64,000 nt of DNA from Planctomycetota bacterium (GCA_014584315.1 JACTNA010000035.1:62001-126000), one strand, 5' to 3'. Numbered from the stretch's first letter, positions 52,629 to 61,824 are shown. Notes: generated by a model from the letters alone, not told the origin. Program-made: numbers and translations.

Positions 52629-53495
52629 TCAACTCACCCGCAGTTCCGGCCCCCGCGTGCGCATGGCCGCCAGGGCGACCTGGGCTTCGAGGTTGTGGGC
52701 GAGCGTGTGGAGCGCGTCCGGCAGGACGGGGCCGCCGGCGGCGTCGGGGTCGAAGTTCTTGAGCGGCTCGCCGGTGTCACTGTTGGCGCGCAGGGCCATG
52801 TTGATCGGGACCGCGCCGAGGAACGGCAGCCCGAGCCGCTGGGCCATCATCTCGGCCCCCCCCCGGCCGAAGATGTCGTATTCCTTCCCGTCGTCGCCGA
52901 TGAACCAGGACATGTTCTCGACGACGCCGAGCACCGGGATGCCGAGTTGCTGGAACATCCGCGCCGCGCGCACGGCGTCGTCCTGCGCGACCTTCTGCGG
53001 CGTGCAGACCACCACCGCCCCCGTCAGCCGCAGCGTCTGGGCGAGCGTCAGGCTCACGTCCCCGGTCCCCGGCGGCAGGTCGATGACGAGGTAGTCCAGT
53101 TCGCCCCACTCGGTGCGCTCGACCAGTTGCTTGAACGCCCCGTGCGCCATCGGCCCGCGCCAGATCAGCGGCTTCTCCGTCTCGACCAGTTTGCCGATCG
53201 TGATCGCCTTGATCCCGTGCACCGCGTGCGGGGACAGTTTCCCCGCGACGACCGCCTGCTCCAGCGCGTGCAGGCCGAGCATGGTCGGCAGCGACGGGCC
53301 GTAGATGTCCCCGTCCAGCAATCCGACCGCGTGCCCGCGACGCGCCAGCGCGACCGCGAGATTCACGGCGATCGTGGACTTCCCGACCCCCCCCTTGCCC
53401 GCGCCGACCGCGATCGCGTGGCGCACGCCCGGCAGGGCGGGAGCGACCGACTGCGGGGCGGGCGGCGTGGGCTGGGCGGGCGGCGGCTGGGTCAT
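52629..53495 (-). CDS. Mrp/NBP35 family iron-sulphur cluster carrier ATPase
   Basis: The 288-residue ATPase has the deviant Walker A GKGGVGKS at 33-40, LLDGDIYGPSLPTM (switch I), and LVIDLPPGTGDVSL. In the place where Mrp proteins usually carry CxxC (after ENMS) the sequence reads NMSWFIGDDGKEYDIFG, so the cysteines are missing, which is also seen in a subset of bacterial Mrps. Its N-terminus is Pro-rich, without the DUF59 domain of longer Mrps. A run of nine C (52856-52864 on the plus strand) lies within. It is not a ParA for the nearby parB. Confidence 0.85.
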   Translation of the reverse strand: MTQPPPAQPTPPAPQSVAPALPGVRHAIAVGAGKGGVGKSTIAVNLAVALARRGHAVGLLDGDIYGPSLPTMLGLHALEQAVVAGKLSPHAVHGIKAITIGKLVETEKPLIWRGPMAHGAFKQLVERTEWGELDYLVIDLPPGTGDVSLTLAQTLRLTGAVVVCTPQKVAQDDAVRAARMFQQLGIPVLGVVENMSWFIGDDGKEYDIFGRGGAEMMAQRLGLPFLGAVPINMALRANSDTGEPLKNFDPDAAGGPVLPDALHTLAHNLEAQVALAAMRTRGPELRVS

Positions 53496-53635
53496 CTGGT
53501 CGGGCCTTGCGGGTCGGGCGGGGTATGGTGGGAGGGTCGCTGCGCCGAAACCATAGAGGACGCATCGCCGGCAATCCGAGGATGGAAGGGGCGTTCTGCG
53601 AGGGGCCGGAACCGGCTCGTGAAGGAGCGTGGATC

Positions 53636-54793
53636 ATGATGCGGCAGACTCTTGTGGCGGCGTGCGTGGCGGCGTTCAGTGGGCTTGCGATGGGCCAGGG
53701 GGAACAACCGGGCCGGCGCGAGCCGCCGCTCCGCGGGCCGCAGGTGATCGACCGGATGCCGCCCGGCTCGCAGTCGAGATTCGGCGGTGAAGAGGGCGGT
53801 CAAGCCCGCATGGAGCAGGCACGCATCCCGCACGACCTCTTCCTGCGGTCGGTCTTCTCGCTGGACGCACCGGAGACGCCGGAGCATCTGCGATTGACCG
53901 AGGGGCAGAGGCTGCGCATCCAGGAGTTGCAGGAGGGGTTCCGGCGCGACATGCGGGCGCACCTCGAGAAGCACGCGGGCGAGTTCCGCGGGCAGCTGCG
54001 GCAGGACAGGCCCATCGACAGGCCCGCGCAGCCCGACGCCAGACCCGACGGGCCTCGCCAGGGCAGGCCGGATGCGCGGCCCGCGCCCGACGCGCGACCC
54101 GACGCGCGACCCGATGCGCGCCCCGGTGCGCGTCCGGGCGATGCGCCGGATCAACGCCCGGATGCCAGGCCGATTCAGCGTCGGCAGGGCGAACCCGGCG
54201 TGCGCCCCGACCGAAGGCCCGATGGGCAGCCCGCGCCGGAGGCCAGGCCCGCGCCGCAGCGCGCGGAGCCGGGCGCGGTGCGTGCGCCGGTGGATGAGGC
54301 GGAGCGGCGTGCCCGGGCGCAGCGGATCGCCGAGATCCGGCGCGCCGGCCCGCAGATCGCCGACGTCGAGGCGAAGATCTGGAACCTGCTCACGGAGCAG
54401 CAGCAGGCGCACGTCGGCGCGCGGCTCGACGAGGTTCGGCGCGAGATCGACGCGCGGCGCGACGAGGCCTACCGCGAGATGATGACGGACCGGCTCCGCG
54501 CCGAGCGTGAGGCTCGCGGGGTTCAGGGCGGGCCTGCCAGAGAGGGCGATCCGGCCCGCCGCCGGGCCGTGCTCGAAGCCATCGAACGGGGCGAGATCCC
54601 GGCCGAACTGCTCGAACGGCTGCCCGAGCGGGCGCGTGAGCGGCTGCGGGCCATGTCGCCCGAAGACCGGCGACGGGCGATCGAGCGCCTGATGGAGCGT
54701 CGGTTCGGCGGGGACCGCCCCGGCGAGCCTGCCCCGGGCCAGCGACGCCCACCGCCCCCGATGGACTCGGTGGATGTTCCCGAGCCGCGGTAG
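53636..54793 (+). CDS. Secreted Arg/Asp/Pro-rich repeat protein
   Basis: The 385-residue protein has a signal peptide (MMRQTLVAACVAAFSGLAMG, residues 1-20). A low-complexity stretch of R-P-D-A repeats (about residues 125-200) separates two helical charged domains; the last part (residues 215-380) is rich in ERARERL-type helices. AAGGAG lies 8-9 bp before the ATG. No family is certain; it resembles LTXXQ/CpxP-like or heavy-metal-sensor periplasmic proteins only in being helical and charged. A terminator follows at 54832. Confidence 0.65.
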   Translation: MMRQTLVAACVAAFSGLAMGQGEQPGRREPPLRGPQVIDRMPPGSQSRFGGEEGGQARMEQARIPHDLFLRSVFSLDAPETPEHLRLTEGQRLRIQELQEGFRRDMRAHLEKHAGEFRGQLRQDRPIDRPAQPDARPDGPRQGRPDARPAPDARPDARPDARPGARPGDAPDQRPDARPIQRRQGEPGVRPDRRPDGQPAPEARPAPQRAEPGAVRAPVDEAERRARAQRIAEIRRAGPQIADVEAKIWNLLTEQQQAHVGARLDEVRREIDARRDEAYREMMTDRLRAEREARGVQGGPAREGDPARRRAVLEAIERGEIPAELLERLPERARERLRAMSPEDRRRAIERLMERRFGGDRPGEPAPGQRRPPPPMDSVDVPEPR

Positions 54794-54831
54794 GCCCGCG
54801 GGGCCGTGCCGAACGATGGGATGAAGCCCTA

Positions 54832-54853
54832 GAGCCTGCCCCCGGCGGGCTTT
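54832..54853 (+). terminator. Terminator of the R/D/P-rich protein gene
   Basis: AGCCTGCC (54832-54839) pairs with GGCGGGCT (54843-54850) with one G-U pair and a CCC loop, followed by TTA. It is 39 bp after the stop codon. Confidence 0.6.
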
Positions 54854-55166
54854 ATGGCATTCCGGGGGTCCGAAAATCGCGCAAACCTTGCGGGCCGACG
54901 GTGCGTATGACACCTGTGGACAACCTGTCGGCAACGGGCTGCCGGGCGGGGTCGGCGGTACTCCTAGAGGTTGGGATTGTCAAGCCCGGGCTGTGAAAAC
55001 TGGTGCGAAGTTTGATGGGATTTGGAACAGTTCGCCCGATATCGCACTAGACTCCATTGATCTCTCTCTCCTCCAGCGGGGCGCTGTCTTACGATGGCGC
55101 CCTGCTTTCTGCGCCGACCCCGCCGGTTCGGGCTGATCGAGGCAGGCCCCCCCCGACGCCCCCCCC
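54854..55166. other. Intergenic region before the epimerase gene
   Basis: The part 54960-55075 is clearly AT-richer than the genome around it and contains no convincing frame. TAGACT near 55049 could be a -10 box for the epimerase gene with a leader of about 110 nt. I see no riboswitch-like fold. Confidence 0.4.
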
Positions 55167-56135
55167 ATGACGACCACACCCGCCACCATCGCCGTCACCG
55201 GCGCCGCAGGATTCATCGGCTCGCACCTCGCGGGCGCGCTCCTGGCCCGGGGCCACCGCGTCGTCGGCATCGACAACTTCGACCCCTTCTACGACCGCTC
55301 GCTCAAGGAGGAGAACGTGCGCGGGCTGGCCTCGGGGGGGGGCTTCACGCTCGCCGAGGGCGACATCTGCGACTCCGCGTGGCTCTCGCGGCTGCTCGCG
55401 CGCGAGCGGCCCGAGGGCGTCGTCCACCTCGCGGCGAAGGCGGGCGTGCGGCCCAGCGTCGAGGACCCCGTCGGCTACGCCCGCGCGAACGTCCTGGGCA
55501 CCGCGAGCGTGCTCGAAGCCGCGCGCGCCGCGGGCGTCTCGCGCCTGGTCGTCGCGTCGTCCTCGTCGGTCTACGGCAACAACCCCAAGACCCCCTTCGC
55601 CGAGGACGACGCCGTCGACGCCCCCATCAGCCCCTACGCCGCCACCAAACGCGCCTGCGAACTGCAGTGCTTCACCCACCACCACCTCACCGGCACGCCC
55701 ACCTGCTGCCTTCGCTTCTTCACGGTCTACGGCCCGCGCCAGCGTCCCGACCTCGCCATCGGCTCGTTCATGCGCCGCCTCGCCGCGGGCGAGACGCTTT
55801 CCGTCTACGGCGACGGCTCCACCAGCCGCGACTACACCTACATCGACGACATCGTCGCCGGCGTCATCAGCGCGTACGAGCGCATCCCGCGCTTCGGGTA
55901 CCGCGTCTGGAACCTCGGCAGCGACCACCCCGTGCGGCTCGACGAACTCATCGCGGCCATCGGTGGCGTGGTCGGCGTCGAGCCGCGGATCACGCACACC
56001 CCCCCCCTCGCGGGCGATGTCGAGCGCACCTGGGCCGACCTCACCCGCGCCCGGGCCGAACTGGACTACGCCCCCCGGACCCCGCTCGAGGAGGGCCTGC
56101 GCCGGCAATGGGCCTGGATCGCGGGCGAGGGCTGA
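55167..56135 (+). CDS. NAD-dependent epimerase, UDP-glucuronate 4-epimerase-like
   Basis: The 322-residue enzyme is an extended short-chain dehydrogenase: GAAGFIGS at 12-19 binds NAD, VVASSSSVYG holds the catalytic serine, and Y157-AAT-K161 is the YxxxK pair. IDNFDPFYD near residue 35 is the marker seen in UDP-glucuronate epimerases. The product would be UDP-galacturonate for surface polysaccharide. It stands alone on its strand; a secreted protein gene follows 79 bp later. Confidence 0.87.
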   Translation: MTTTPATIAVTGAAGFIGSHLAGALLARGHRVVGIDNFDPFYDRSLKEENVRGLASGGGFTLAEGDICDSAWLSRLLARERPEGVVHLAAKAGVRPSVEDPVGYARANVLGTASVLEAARAAGVSRLVVASSSSVYGNNPKTPFAEDDAVDAPISPYAATKRACELQCFTHHHLTGTPTCCLRFFTVYGPRQRPDLAIGSFMRRLAAGETLSVYGDGSTSRDYTYIDDIVAGVISAYERIPRFGYRVWNLGSDHPVRLDELIAAIGGVVGVEPRITHTPPLAGDVERTWADLTRARAELDYAPRTPLEEGLRRQWAWIAGEG

Positions 56136-56214
56136 CCGCCGCAGCGCGAAATCGCGGGCCGGGTCTTCGCCAACAACCCTTCAGGCGGTACGCTGGCGGG
56201 GAAGGAGGCCGATG

Positions 56215-57042
56215 ATGCGGCGAGCGAACCGGAAATCGGCGCGTGCGTTGGGCGTCGCGGGCGTTGTGGCGATGGCGGTGGGGGGGGTATCGGCCCAGGA
56301 CGCCCCACTCGCCGGGCCTGCCCTCGCCGGGGGCGAACGCGAGGCGTCGCTCGTGCGCGTGGACTACGAGGGCCGCGTGCGCCGGTTGGAGGTTCCTCCC
56401 GAGGAAGCCGCGCTCGAGTTGCTCGAACTGGACGCGGAGACGCTCGCCGCGGCCCGGCGCGTGGTCTCGGAGCGGGCGGCGGTCATGGACCGCATCGTGC
56501 TCGAGAACCTCGAGTTGTTCCCGCAGTTCGCCGCGGCCGAGCAGGCGGGCGATCGGCTCGGCCAGGTGCGGTTGTTCCTGGAGTTCGTGCGCGTCACCGA
56601 GCCGCTGCGCCGGCGGGGTTCGCTGGGCGAGGAGTTGCGGGCCGTGCTGCCCGAGCGCGCGCGCGCCCGCTTCGACGCGCTGGTGAGCGACTACTGGCGA
56701 GCGGCGGCGGGCGAGCGGGTCGCGCGCGCCAAGGCCGAGGGCGCGACCGTCCGCGCCGGCGACGCGATGCGCCAGGAACGATTCGACGCCTTCGGGCGCG
56801 AACTCGAACGCTCCTACGCCCGGCTGTCCGCCAGCGAGTCGTTCTTCGTCGAGTACCTGCTCCGGGGCCTGGGCCTCAGCGAGCACCAGGAGAAGCGCGT
56901 CCGCGCCATCATCGGCGAGTACGACGCCCGCGCCATGCGCGGGGCGACCGAGGCCGAGAAGGCCGAGGCCTTCATCGGCGTCATCGCCCTGCTCAACGAG
57001 CGGCAGCGCGAGGCCTTCCTCGAGCGGCTCAGGGGGTTCTGA
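56215..57042 (+). CDS. Secreted hypothetical protein
   Basis: The 275-residue product has a signal peptide (residues 1-27, ending GGVSAQ) and a helical body with many charged residues (ELDAETLAAARRVVSERAAV, SESFFVEYLLRGLGL, IIGEYDARAMRGATEAEKAE). No family is known to me; the end resembles LTxxQ-type periplasmic proteins. GGAGG lies 6 bp before the chosen ATG; one ATG further upstream is only 3 bp from it. A large repeat cluster follows. Confidence 0.65.
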   Translation: MRRANRKSARALGVAGVVAMAVGGVSAQDAPLAGPALAGGEREASLVRVDYEGRVRRLEVPPEEAALELLELDAETLAAARRVVSERAAVMDRIVLENLELFPQFAAAEQAGDRLGQVRLFLEFVRVTEPLRRRGSLGEELRAVLPERARARFDALVSDYWRAAAGERVARAKAEGATVRAGDAMRQERFDAFGRELERSYARLSASESFFVEYLLRGLGLSEHQEKRVRAIIGEYDARAMRGATEAEKAEAFIGVIALLNERQREAFLERLRGF

Positions 57043-57160
57043 CCGCGCACCCGGCGCACTCCATCGAACGCTCGTTCGTTGAGGATGAAGTGGATAGGTG
57101 AGCCGCCAAGGGGCGGCGGGACACCCGGGGCGCGGGGACGTCACACGATCCGCATGACTT

Positions 57161-57600
57161 CAGCCCGAAGCGATGCGCCGTGACTCCAGCCCGAAGGGCT
57201 GTGCCGTCCCTTCAGCCCGAAGGGCTGCGTTGTGTCTTCAGCCCGAAGGGCTGTGTCGTCAGTAGCCGGGGGTCGAGCGAGTCTTCGAGCGAGACCCCCG
57301 GATCGTCGGCGCACCAGGCATCGGACCCCGACGGGGTCATCGTGGTCAACACGCGCGCGCCACGAGCAGCCCTTCGGGCTGCCGAGCCAAACGGAAAGAG
57401 ATGTGGGGGCCGCGCGTTCCGGGGGTGTCGTCGAAGAGCCTCCTCCACCCCCGGCTACGAACGAGCAGCCCTTCGGGCTGGGGAACTGTCGCGGTGCGCC
57501 GGATCAGGAAGCTGACATACGGGCTGTGGGACGTGCTTTCGCGATGGTAGAGGCGGAAGAAACGGAGCCGCCACGGAGTGGCGGGGTACCCGATCGTCCT
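57161..57600. repeat. Composite structured repeat, copy B, inverted relative to copy A
   Basis: This copy has CAGCCCGAAGGGCTG at 57187, 57213 and 57239, and CAGCCCTTCGGGCTG at 57367 and 57466. Long hairpin arms are CCGGGGGTC/GACCCCCGG (57266-57301) and CCGGGGGTG/CACCCCCGG (57419-57454). GACCC-CGACG-GGGTC (57324-57338) replaces GACTC-GTTCG-GAGTC of copy A with compensatory stem changes. Read in reverse, the order and spacers match 17595-17990, including a homologous end (CGTCCCACAG...). It lies between a secreted protein gene and the M20 gene. Confidence 0.8.
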
Positions 57601-57601
57601 C

Positions 57602-58807
57602 TCACTCCGCCAGCGCGAGCCGGCACATCATCTCGACGCCGGTGGCGATCGCGTCGTCGTTGAAGTCGAACTCCGGCTGGTGCAGCAGGGGCACGGCCGC
57701 CGGGTCCGCGCCGGGCGCCAGCAGCCCGAGCATGTAGAAGCACGCGGGCACGTGGCGCCCGTAGTAACTGAAGTCCTCGCCGCCCATGACCGGCTCGGGG
57801 GCGACGGCGACGCGCTCCGCCCCCAGCCCGTCGCGGGCGACGGCGAAGAACCGCTCCGTCAGGGCGGCGTCGTTCACTGTCGCGGGGTACCCGTCCTGCC
57901 AGTCGATCTCGGCCCTGCACCCGAACGCCGCCGCCGTCGCCTCGGCGAGGGTGAAGAACCGCTCGCGTGCCATGCGTCGGGTCTCGGCCCGGAGCGTGCG
58001 CACCGTGCCGACCAGTTCGACCTCGGGCGGGATGACGTTGTTCGCGCTCCCGCCGGCGATCTTCCCGACCGTGCAGACGACCGAGTCCAGCGGGCTTGTG
58101 CTGCGCGAAGCGATGCTCTGGAGCGCGGTCACGACGTGAGCGGCGGCCACGACCGGATCGCGGGCGAGGTGCGGGAACGCCGCGTGCCCGCCCACGCCGC
58201 GCACCTTCACCACGAAGTCGTCCGTCGCCGCCAGCAGCGGGCCGGGGCGCGTCGCCACGACGCCGAGGGGCAGTTGCGGCCAGCCGTGCAGCCCGAAGAC
58301 GGAGCCGACGCGGGGGCCGACGCCCCCCCCCTCGTCGCCCAGCAGCGCGCCCTCGTCGCACATCCGCTCGCCGCCGGCCCCCCCCTCCTCCGCGGGCTGG
58401 AAGAGCAGCGTCACCGGGTTCGGGCGGCGCGGCACGCGGCTCAGCGCACGAGCGACGCCGATCAGGATGGTCGTGTGCCCGTCGTGCCCGCAGGCGTGCA
58501 TCACGCCCGGGCGGCACGAGGCGTACGGGCGCCCCGACGCCTCGACGATCGGCAGCGCGTCCATGTCCGCCCGCAGCGCGACCGCGGGGCGGTCGGTGCG
58601 CTCCGTCGCCGGGAGGTGCGCCACCACGCCCGTTCGCGCCACGCCGGCCCTGAACGCGACGCCCGCGGCCTTCAGTTCGCGCTGCACCACGCCGCTCGTG
58701 CGCTCCTCCTCGTACCCGAGTTCCGGGTGCCGGTGCAGGTCGTGGCGGATCGCCACCAGTTCGGGCAGGTCGGCCCGCACGATGTCGCGCAGCGGAGCGT
58801 CGCTCAT
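57602..58807 (-). CDS. M20 family amidohydrolase (hippurate hydrolase type)
   Basis: The 401-residue enzyme has the metal ligands in HACGHDGH (H104, C106, H108) and ADMDALP upstream, a catalytic glutamate in FQPAEEGG, the dimerisation lid domain (ACFxV replaced by DDFVVKVRGVGGHAAFPH), and GGEDFSYY near the end. This is the amidohydrolase/IAA-amino-acid hydrolase group that cleaves N-acyl amino acids or similar amides. ATG 58807 is preceded at 6 bp by TACGAT. A TTG two codons earlier is an alternative start. A run of nine C lies at 58323-58331. The copy B repeat lies directly at its 3' end. Confidence 0.88.
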   Translation of the reverse strand: MSDAPLRDIVRADLPELVAIRHDLHRHPELGYEEERTSGVVQRELKAAGVAFRAGVARTGVVAHLPATERTDRPAVALRADMDALPIVEASGRPYASCRPGVMHACGHDGHTTILIGVARALSRVPRRPNPVTLLFQPAEEGGAGGERMCDEGALLGDEGGGVGPRVGSVFGLHGWPQLPLGVVATRPGPLLAATDDFVVKVRGVGGHAAFPHLARDPVVAAAHVVTALQSIASRSTSPLDSVVCTVGKIAGGSANNVIPPEVELVGTVRTLRAETRRMARERFFTLAEATAAAFGCRAEIDWQDGYPATVNDAALTERFFAVARDGLGAERVAVAPEPVMGGEDFSYYGRHVPACFYMLGLLAPGADPAAVPLLHQPEFDFNDDAIATGVEMMCRLALAE

Positions 58808-58813
58808 GGCCAA

Positions 58814-58819
58814 ATCGTA
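58814..58819 (-). promoter_or_regulatory. -10 box of the M20 amidohydrolase gene
   Basis: TACGAT on the minus strand ends 6 bp before ATG 58807. Confidence 0.45.
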
Positions 58820-58837
58820 GGCCAGAGGCCCCTCCGC

Positions 58838-59263
58838 TCAGAGCGGCCACTCACGCAGGATGCGCGCCGTCTCGTCGCGGTGGTCCGTCTCGTCGCGGAC
58901 CATGTCCTCGAGCGTGACCTGCAGGCCCTTGTCCCCGGCCTGCTCCGCCTGCCGCGCCCGCTCGGTGTAGCGGCGCACCGCGTCGCGCTCGGCCTCGAGC
59001 ACCGCTTCGAGCATCGCGCGGTTGCCCTCCGGCGCGGGCACCGGCACCGCCGCCGTCGTCGGCACGCCACCGAGCGCGACGATCTTGTTCGCGAGCGTCT
59101 GCGCGTGCGCCGTCTCGTCCGGCACCTCGGCCATGAAGAACTTGCTCAGTTCGGGGCGGTAGGGGCCGCTCACCCGCGCGGCGTACGTCAGGTACTGGAT
59201 CACGGCGGCGTACTCGTGGGCCAGGTCCTCGTTCAACAGGCCGATCAACATTCCCTTGTCCAC
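58838..59263 (-). CDS. Ferritin-like domain protein
   Basis: The 141-residue four-helix protein carries LAHEYAAVIQYLTYA, PDETAHAQTLANKIV, AERDAVRRYTERA and RDETDHRDETARIL. The glutamates and histidines sit at the spacing of a di-iron ferritin-like site (bacterioferritin/Dps group). It may store iron or protect against peroxide. GTG 59263 follows GGGAGG by 7 bp; an ATG four codons later is possible. It is 30 bp upstream of the M20 gene on the same strand. Confidence 0.82.
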   Translation of the reverse strand: MDKGMLIGLLNEDLAHEYAAVIQYLTYAARVSGPYRPELSKFFMAEVPDETAHAQTLANKIVALGGVPTTAAVPVPAPEGNRAMLEAVLEAERDAVRRYTERARQAEQAGDKGLQVTLEDMVRDETDHRDETARILREWPL

Positions 59264-59327
59264 GGCGCACCCTCCCTTCGTTCGTGCTCGAAGGGAGTCT
59301 ACGCGCGCGGCCCGCGCCCGCCCCGCG

Positions 59328-61622
59328 TCAGCCGAGCGTCCAGTCGTTCAGGAACGCGAGGAAGTCCAGCGTGTCGATCTTCGTGTCGCCGTTCCAGTCC
59401 GCCTTCGGGTTGCCCGCCACCCAGTCGTTGAGGAACGCGAGGAAGTCCAGCGTGTCCACGACCGTGTCGCCGTTGTAGTCGCCGGGGCGACGCGGGCAAC
59501 TCGACAGCACGCGGAAGTCGTCGATGCACGCCTCGACCAGCGACTGCGGGTCGTAGTCCGACGCCACGAACCGGAGGCGCACCTGCGCCGTCGGCTCGAC
59601 CACGCCGCTCAGCGCGTGCTGCACGAAGTACCACCCGCCCTCGACCTCCGCGCCCGCCGGCCCGACGGTCTCCAGGTTCGTCCACGTCGCGCCCCCGTCG
59701 TCGGAGGCGTCCACGACGAACACGTCCGAGTACGGCCCGTTGCCCGCGTGGTTCGAGTACCACCGCCAGTACGAGACGACCGGGTCCGTCGCGTCCGACA
59801 GGTCGAACACCGGGCTGAGCAGCGTCGTCTTGCCCTCGTCCACGTCCCACGATCCCGCGCCAGTACCGGCCCGCCCGTCGGTCACGAAGCAGTTCTGCCC
59901 GACGACGACCCACCCCGGCTGCACGACCTGCCCGCCGCTCGTGGTCTGCTGCGGCGCCATGCGCCCCCAGATGCCGCGCGGCGCATCGTCGCCCGGCGCG
60001 CCCACCGTCCATCCCCGGTCGGCGTCGAAGTCGTCCGCGAAGAGCACCTGCTGCGCCTCGACCGAGAACGGATCGCTCGCGCCGCCGGACGGGTACGTCA
60101 GCGTCGACCCGTCCGCCAGTTCCGCGGTGAAGTAGAACTCGACGGTCCGCCCGCACGCGACGGCCGGGAGCGTCGCCTCGTACGCCTTGCCGCCCGTCGG
60201 CGTCAGCGCGGCCTGCGTGAAGCCGCCGGACGCGATCCGGGTCCACACCGACTCCGACCCCGCCTCGACGACCCCGCCGCCCGGATCGATGCGCACCGCG
60301 AGCGTGGTCGGCTCGTCTGCCTCGACGAACGACGGCACGCCGCCGGGGAGCGAGATCGAGGCGGGCAGGTCCCGGATCGACTCGGCGAGCGTCAGGATCG
60401 CGGCGAAGTTCTCCTGCCCCGTCGGGATGATCTCCTCGGGCGGGAGCAGGAAGCCGGGGTTGCTCGACGCGGGCCGCAACTCGATCGTGAACCCGTACAT
60501 CCCCGCCGTGTAGGTCCAGTCCGACATGATCCCCGACGCGGCGTACAACTCGATCGCGTGCTGCGGCACGTAGGTCTTGTTGTGGACGGCCTTGATCGCC
60601 GCCGCCATGCTCGCGCCCATCTGCACGAACCGCGAGTTGTCCGGCTCGGGGGGCGTCGCGGTCGTGAACCCCCACGGGTAGAGGATCAGCTGCGAGAAAC
60701 TGTGGAAGTCGATGTGCGCGCGCCCGTGCGGCTGCGCGAGGATGAAGTCGCGCACCACCTGGGTCTCCGGCTCGGAGAACGGCGCGGTGCCGCGGTAGGT
60801 CTCGCTCGACCCGCTGCCGCTCGACCCTTCGCCGCCCCAGTTGATGTCCCAGTTGCGGTTGAGGTCGACGCCCCAGGTGCCGCCGCTGTTCTGCCGGCGG
60901 TTTTTGCGCCACATCCGGTCGGTCGCCCACGAGTACTCGTACCCGTCCGGGTTCACGATCGGCACGATCAGGAACTCGAAGCGGTCCATGAGGTCCGTCA
61001 CGCGCTGGTCCACGCCGTACTGCCGCAGCAACTGGTCCGCGATGAACGTCACCGTCATCGGGCTGACCCACTCGCGTGCGTGCTGGCACCCGTTGAAGAT
61101 CAGTTGCGGCTTGGGGGACTGCCCGCCGGCGCCCGTCACCCGCAGCGCGACGATCGGCCGGTTCTGGAGCGACTGCCCGATCGTGCTCAGCGACGCCATC
61201 GCCGGGAACTCCGCGGCAAGTCCGTTCAAGTACGCCAGGTACTCCGCGTTCGTCCGGTAGTTCTCGAACCAGGTCAGGTCGCGCAGCGTGCGGCGACGCT
61301 CGATCTCCGCCCGCTCGGCGTCGATCAACGCCTGCACGTCCTCGACCAGCACGACCGGTTCGAGGCCAAGCCCGCGCAACGCCTCGAGCGCGTCGGGTGT
61401 CACCATCACGTCGATCGGGCCAAGCCCCACGCGCTCCGACCAGATCGTCGTCGCCAGGTTGACCGTCGCGGTCAGTTGGCGCGCCGTGCGCGGCTCGACC
61501 CGCACCACCTTCTGCCCGTCGTAGCGGACCGGTTCGACCGGCACGCCTCCGTCCTGCGCGCGCGCCGCGAAGGGAACCAGCAGCGCGACAAGAAGAGCGA
61601 CGATCATCGAGCGGAACAGCAT
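59328..61622 (-). CDS. Secreted M14 family zinc carboxypeptidase with dockerin-like tail
   Basis: The 764-residue protein has a signal peptide (residues 1-22) and a propeptide-like region. The M14 domain has zinc ligands H181 and E184 in CQHAREW, then GVDLNRNW, HIDFHSFSQ (third ligand) and FTIELRP with the catalytic glutamate. After about residue 430 come beta-rich domains. The end has two repeats, GDYNGDTVVDTLDFLAFLN and ADWNGDTKIDTLDFLAFLN, the dockerin-like calcium loops also seen in the protein at 24899. GAGGAG lies 7 bp before ATG 61622. It likely degrades proteins outside the cell. Confidence 0.9.
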   Translation of the reverse strand: MLFRSMIVALLVALLVPFAARAQDGGVPVEPVRYDGQKVVRVEPRTARQLTATVNLATTIWSERVGLGPIDVMVTPDALEALRGLGLEPVVLVEDVQALIDAERAEIERRRTLRDLTWFENYRTNAEYLAYLNGLAAEFPAMASLSTIGQSLQNRPIVALRVTGAGGQSPKPQLIFNGCQHAREWVSPMTVTFIADQLLRQYGVDQRVTDLMDRFEFLIVPIVNPDGYEYSWATDRMWRKNRRQNSGGTWGVDLNRNWDINWGGEGSSGSGSSETYRGTAPFSEPETQVVRDFILAQPHGRAHIDFHSFSQLILYPWGFTTATPPEPDNSRFVQMGASMAAAIKAVHNKTYVPQHAIELYAASGIMSDWTYTAGMYGFTIELRPASSNPGFLLPPEEIIPTGQENFAAILTLAESIRDLPASISLPGGVPSFVEADEPTTLAVRIDPGGGVVEAGSESVWTRIASGGFTQAALTPTGGKAYEATLPAVACGRTVEFYFTAELADGSTLTYPSGGASDPFSVEAQQVLFADDFDADRGWTVGAPGDDAPRGIWGRMAPQQTTSGGQVVQPGWVVVGQNCFVTDGRAGTGAGSWDVDEGKTTLLSPVFDLSDATDPVVSYWRWYSNHAGNGPYSDVFVVDASDDGGATWTNLETVGPAGAEVEGGWYFVQHALSGVVEPTAQVRLRFVASDYDPQSLVEACIDDFRVLSSCPRRPGDYNGDTVVDTLDFLAFLNDWVAGNPKADWNGDTKIDTLDFLAFLNDWTLG

Positions 61623-61794
61623 GGCACGTCTCCTCGGGGCCGGTGAGCACCGGCCAGGCCCATGGCAACAACCCGGCAGCGATCCCCCCGCCCGAAGATA
61701 CCGCCAACTTCCGCTTCGACCAAGCGTCTCGCGGGTTCCATTCTCGCGGCGAGGTCCGATGATCCGAGGGCTTTCCCGCCCGGGAACGCCGATG

Positions 61795-61824
61795 AAAAAC
61801 GCCCGGCGGTCGTGCCGCCGGGCG
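61795..61824 (-). terminator. Terminator of the PEP-CTERM protein gene
   Basis: CGCCCGGCGG (61800-61809) pairs perfectly with CCGCCGGGCG (61815-61824) with a 5-nt loop. On the minus strand it is followed by TTTTT. It is 33 bp after the stop codon. Confidence 0.9.

Noticed and set aside
52629-53495. Mrp gene as the missing parA for parB
   Set aside because: The motifs (GKGGVGKS with DGDIYGPSLP and NMSW...IFG) are of the Mrp/NBP35 family, and the gene is 4 kb away from parB.
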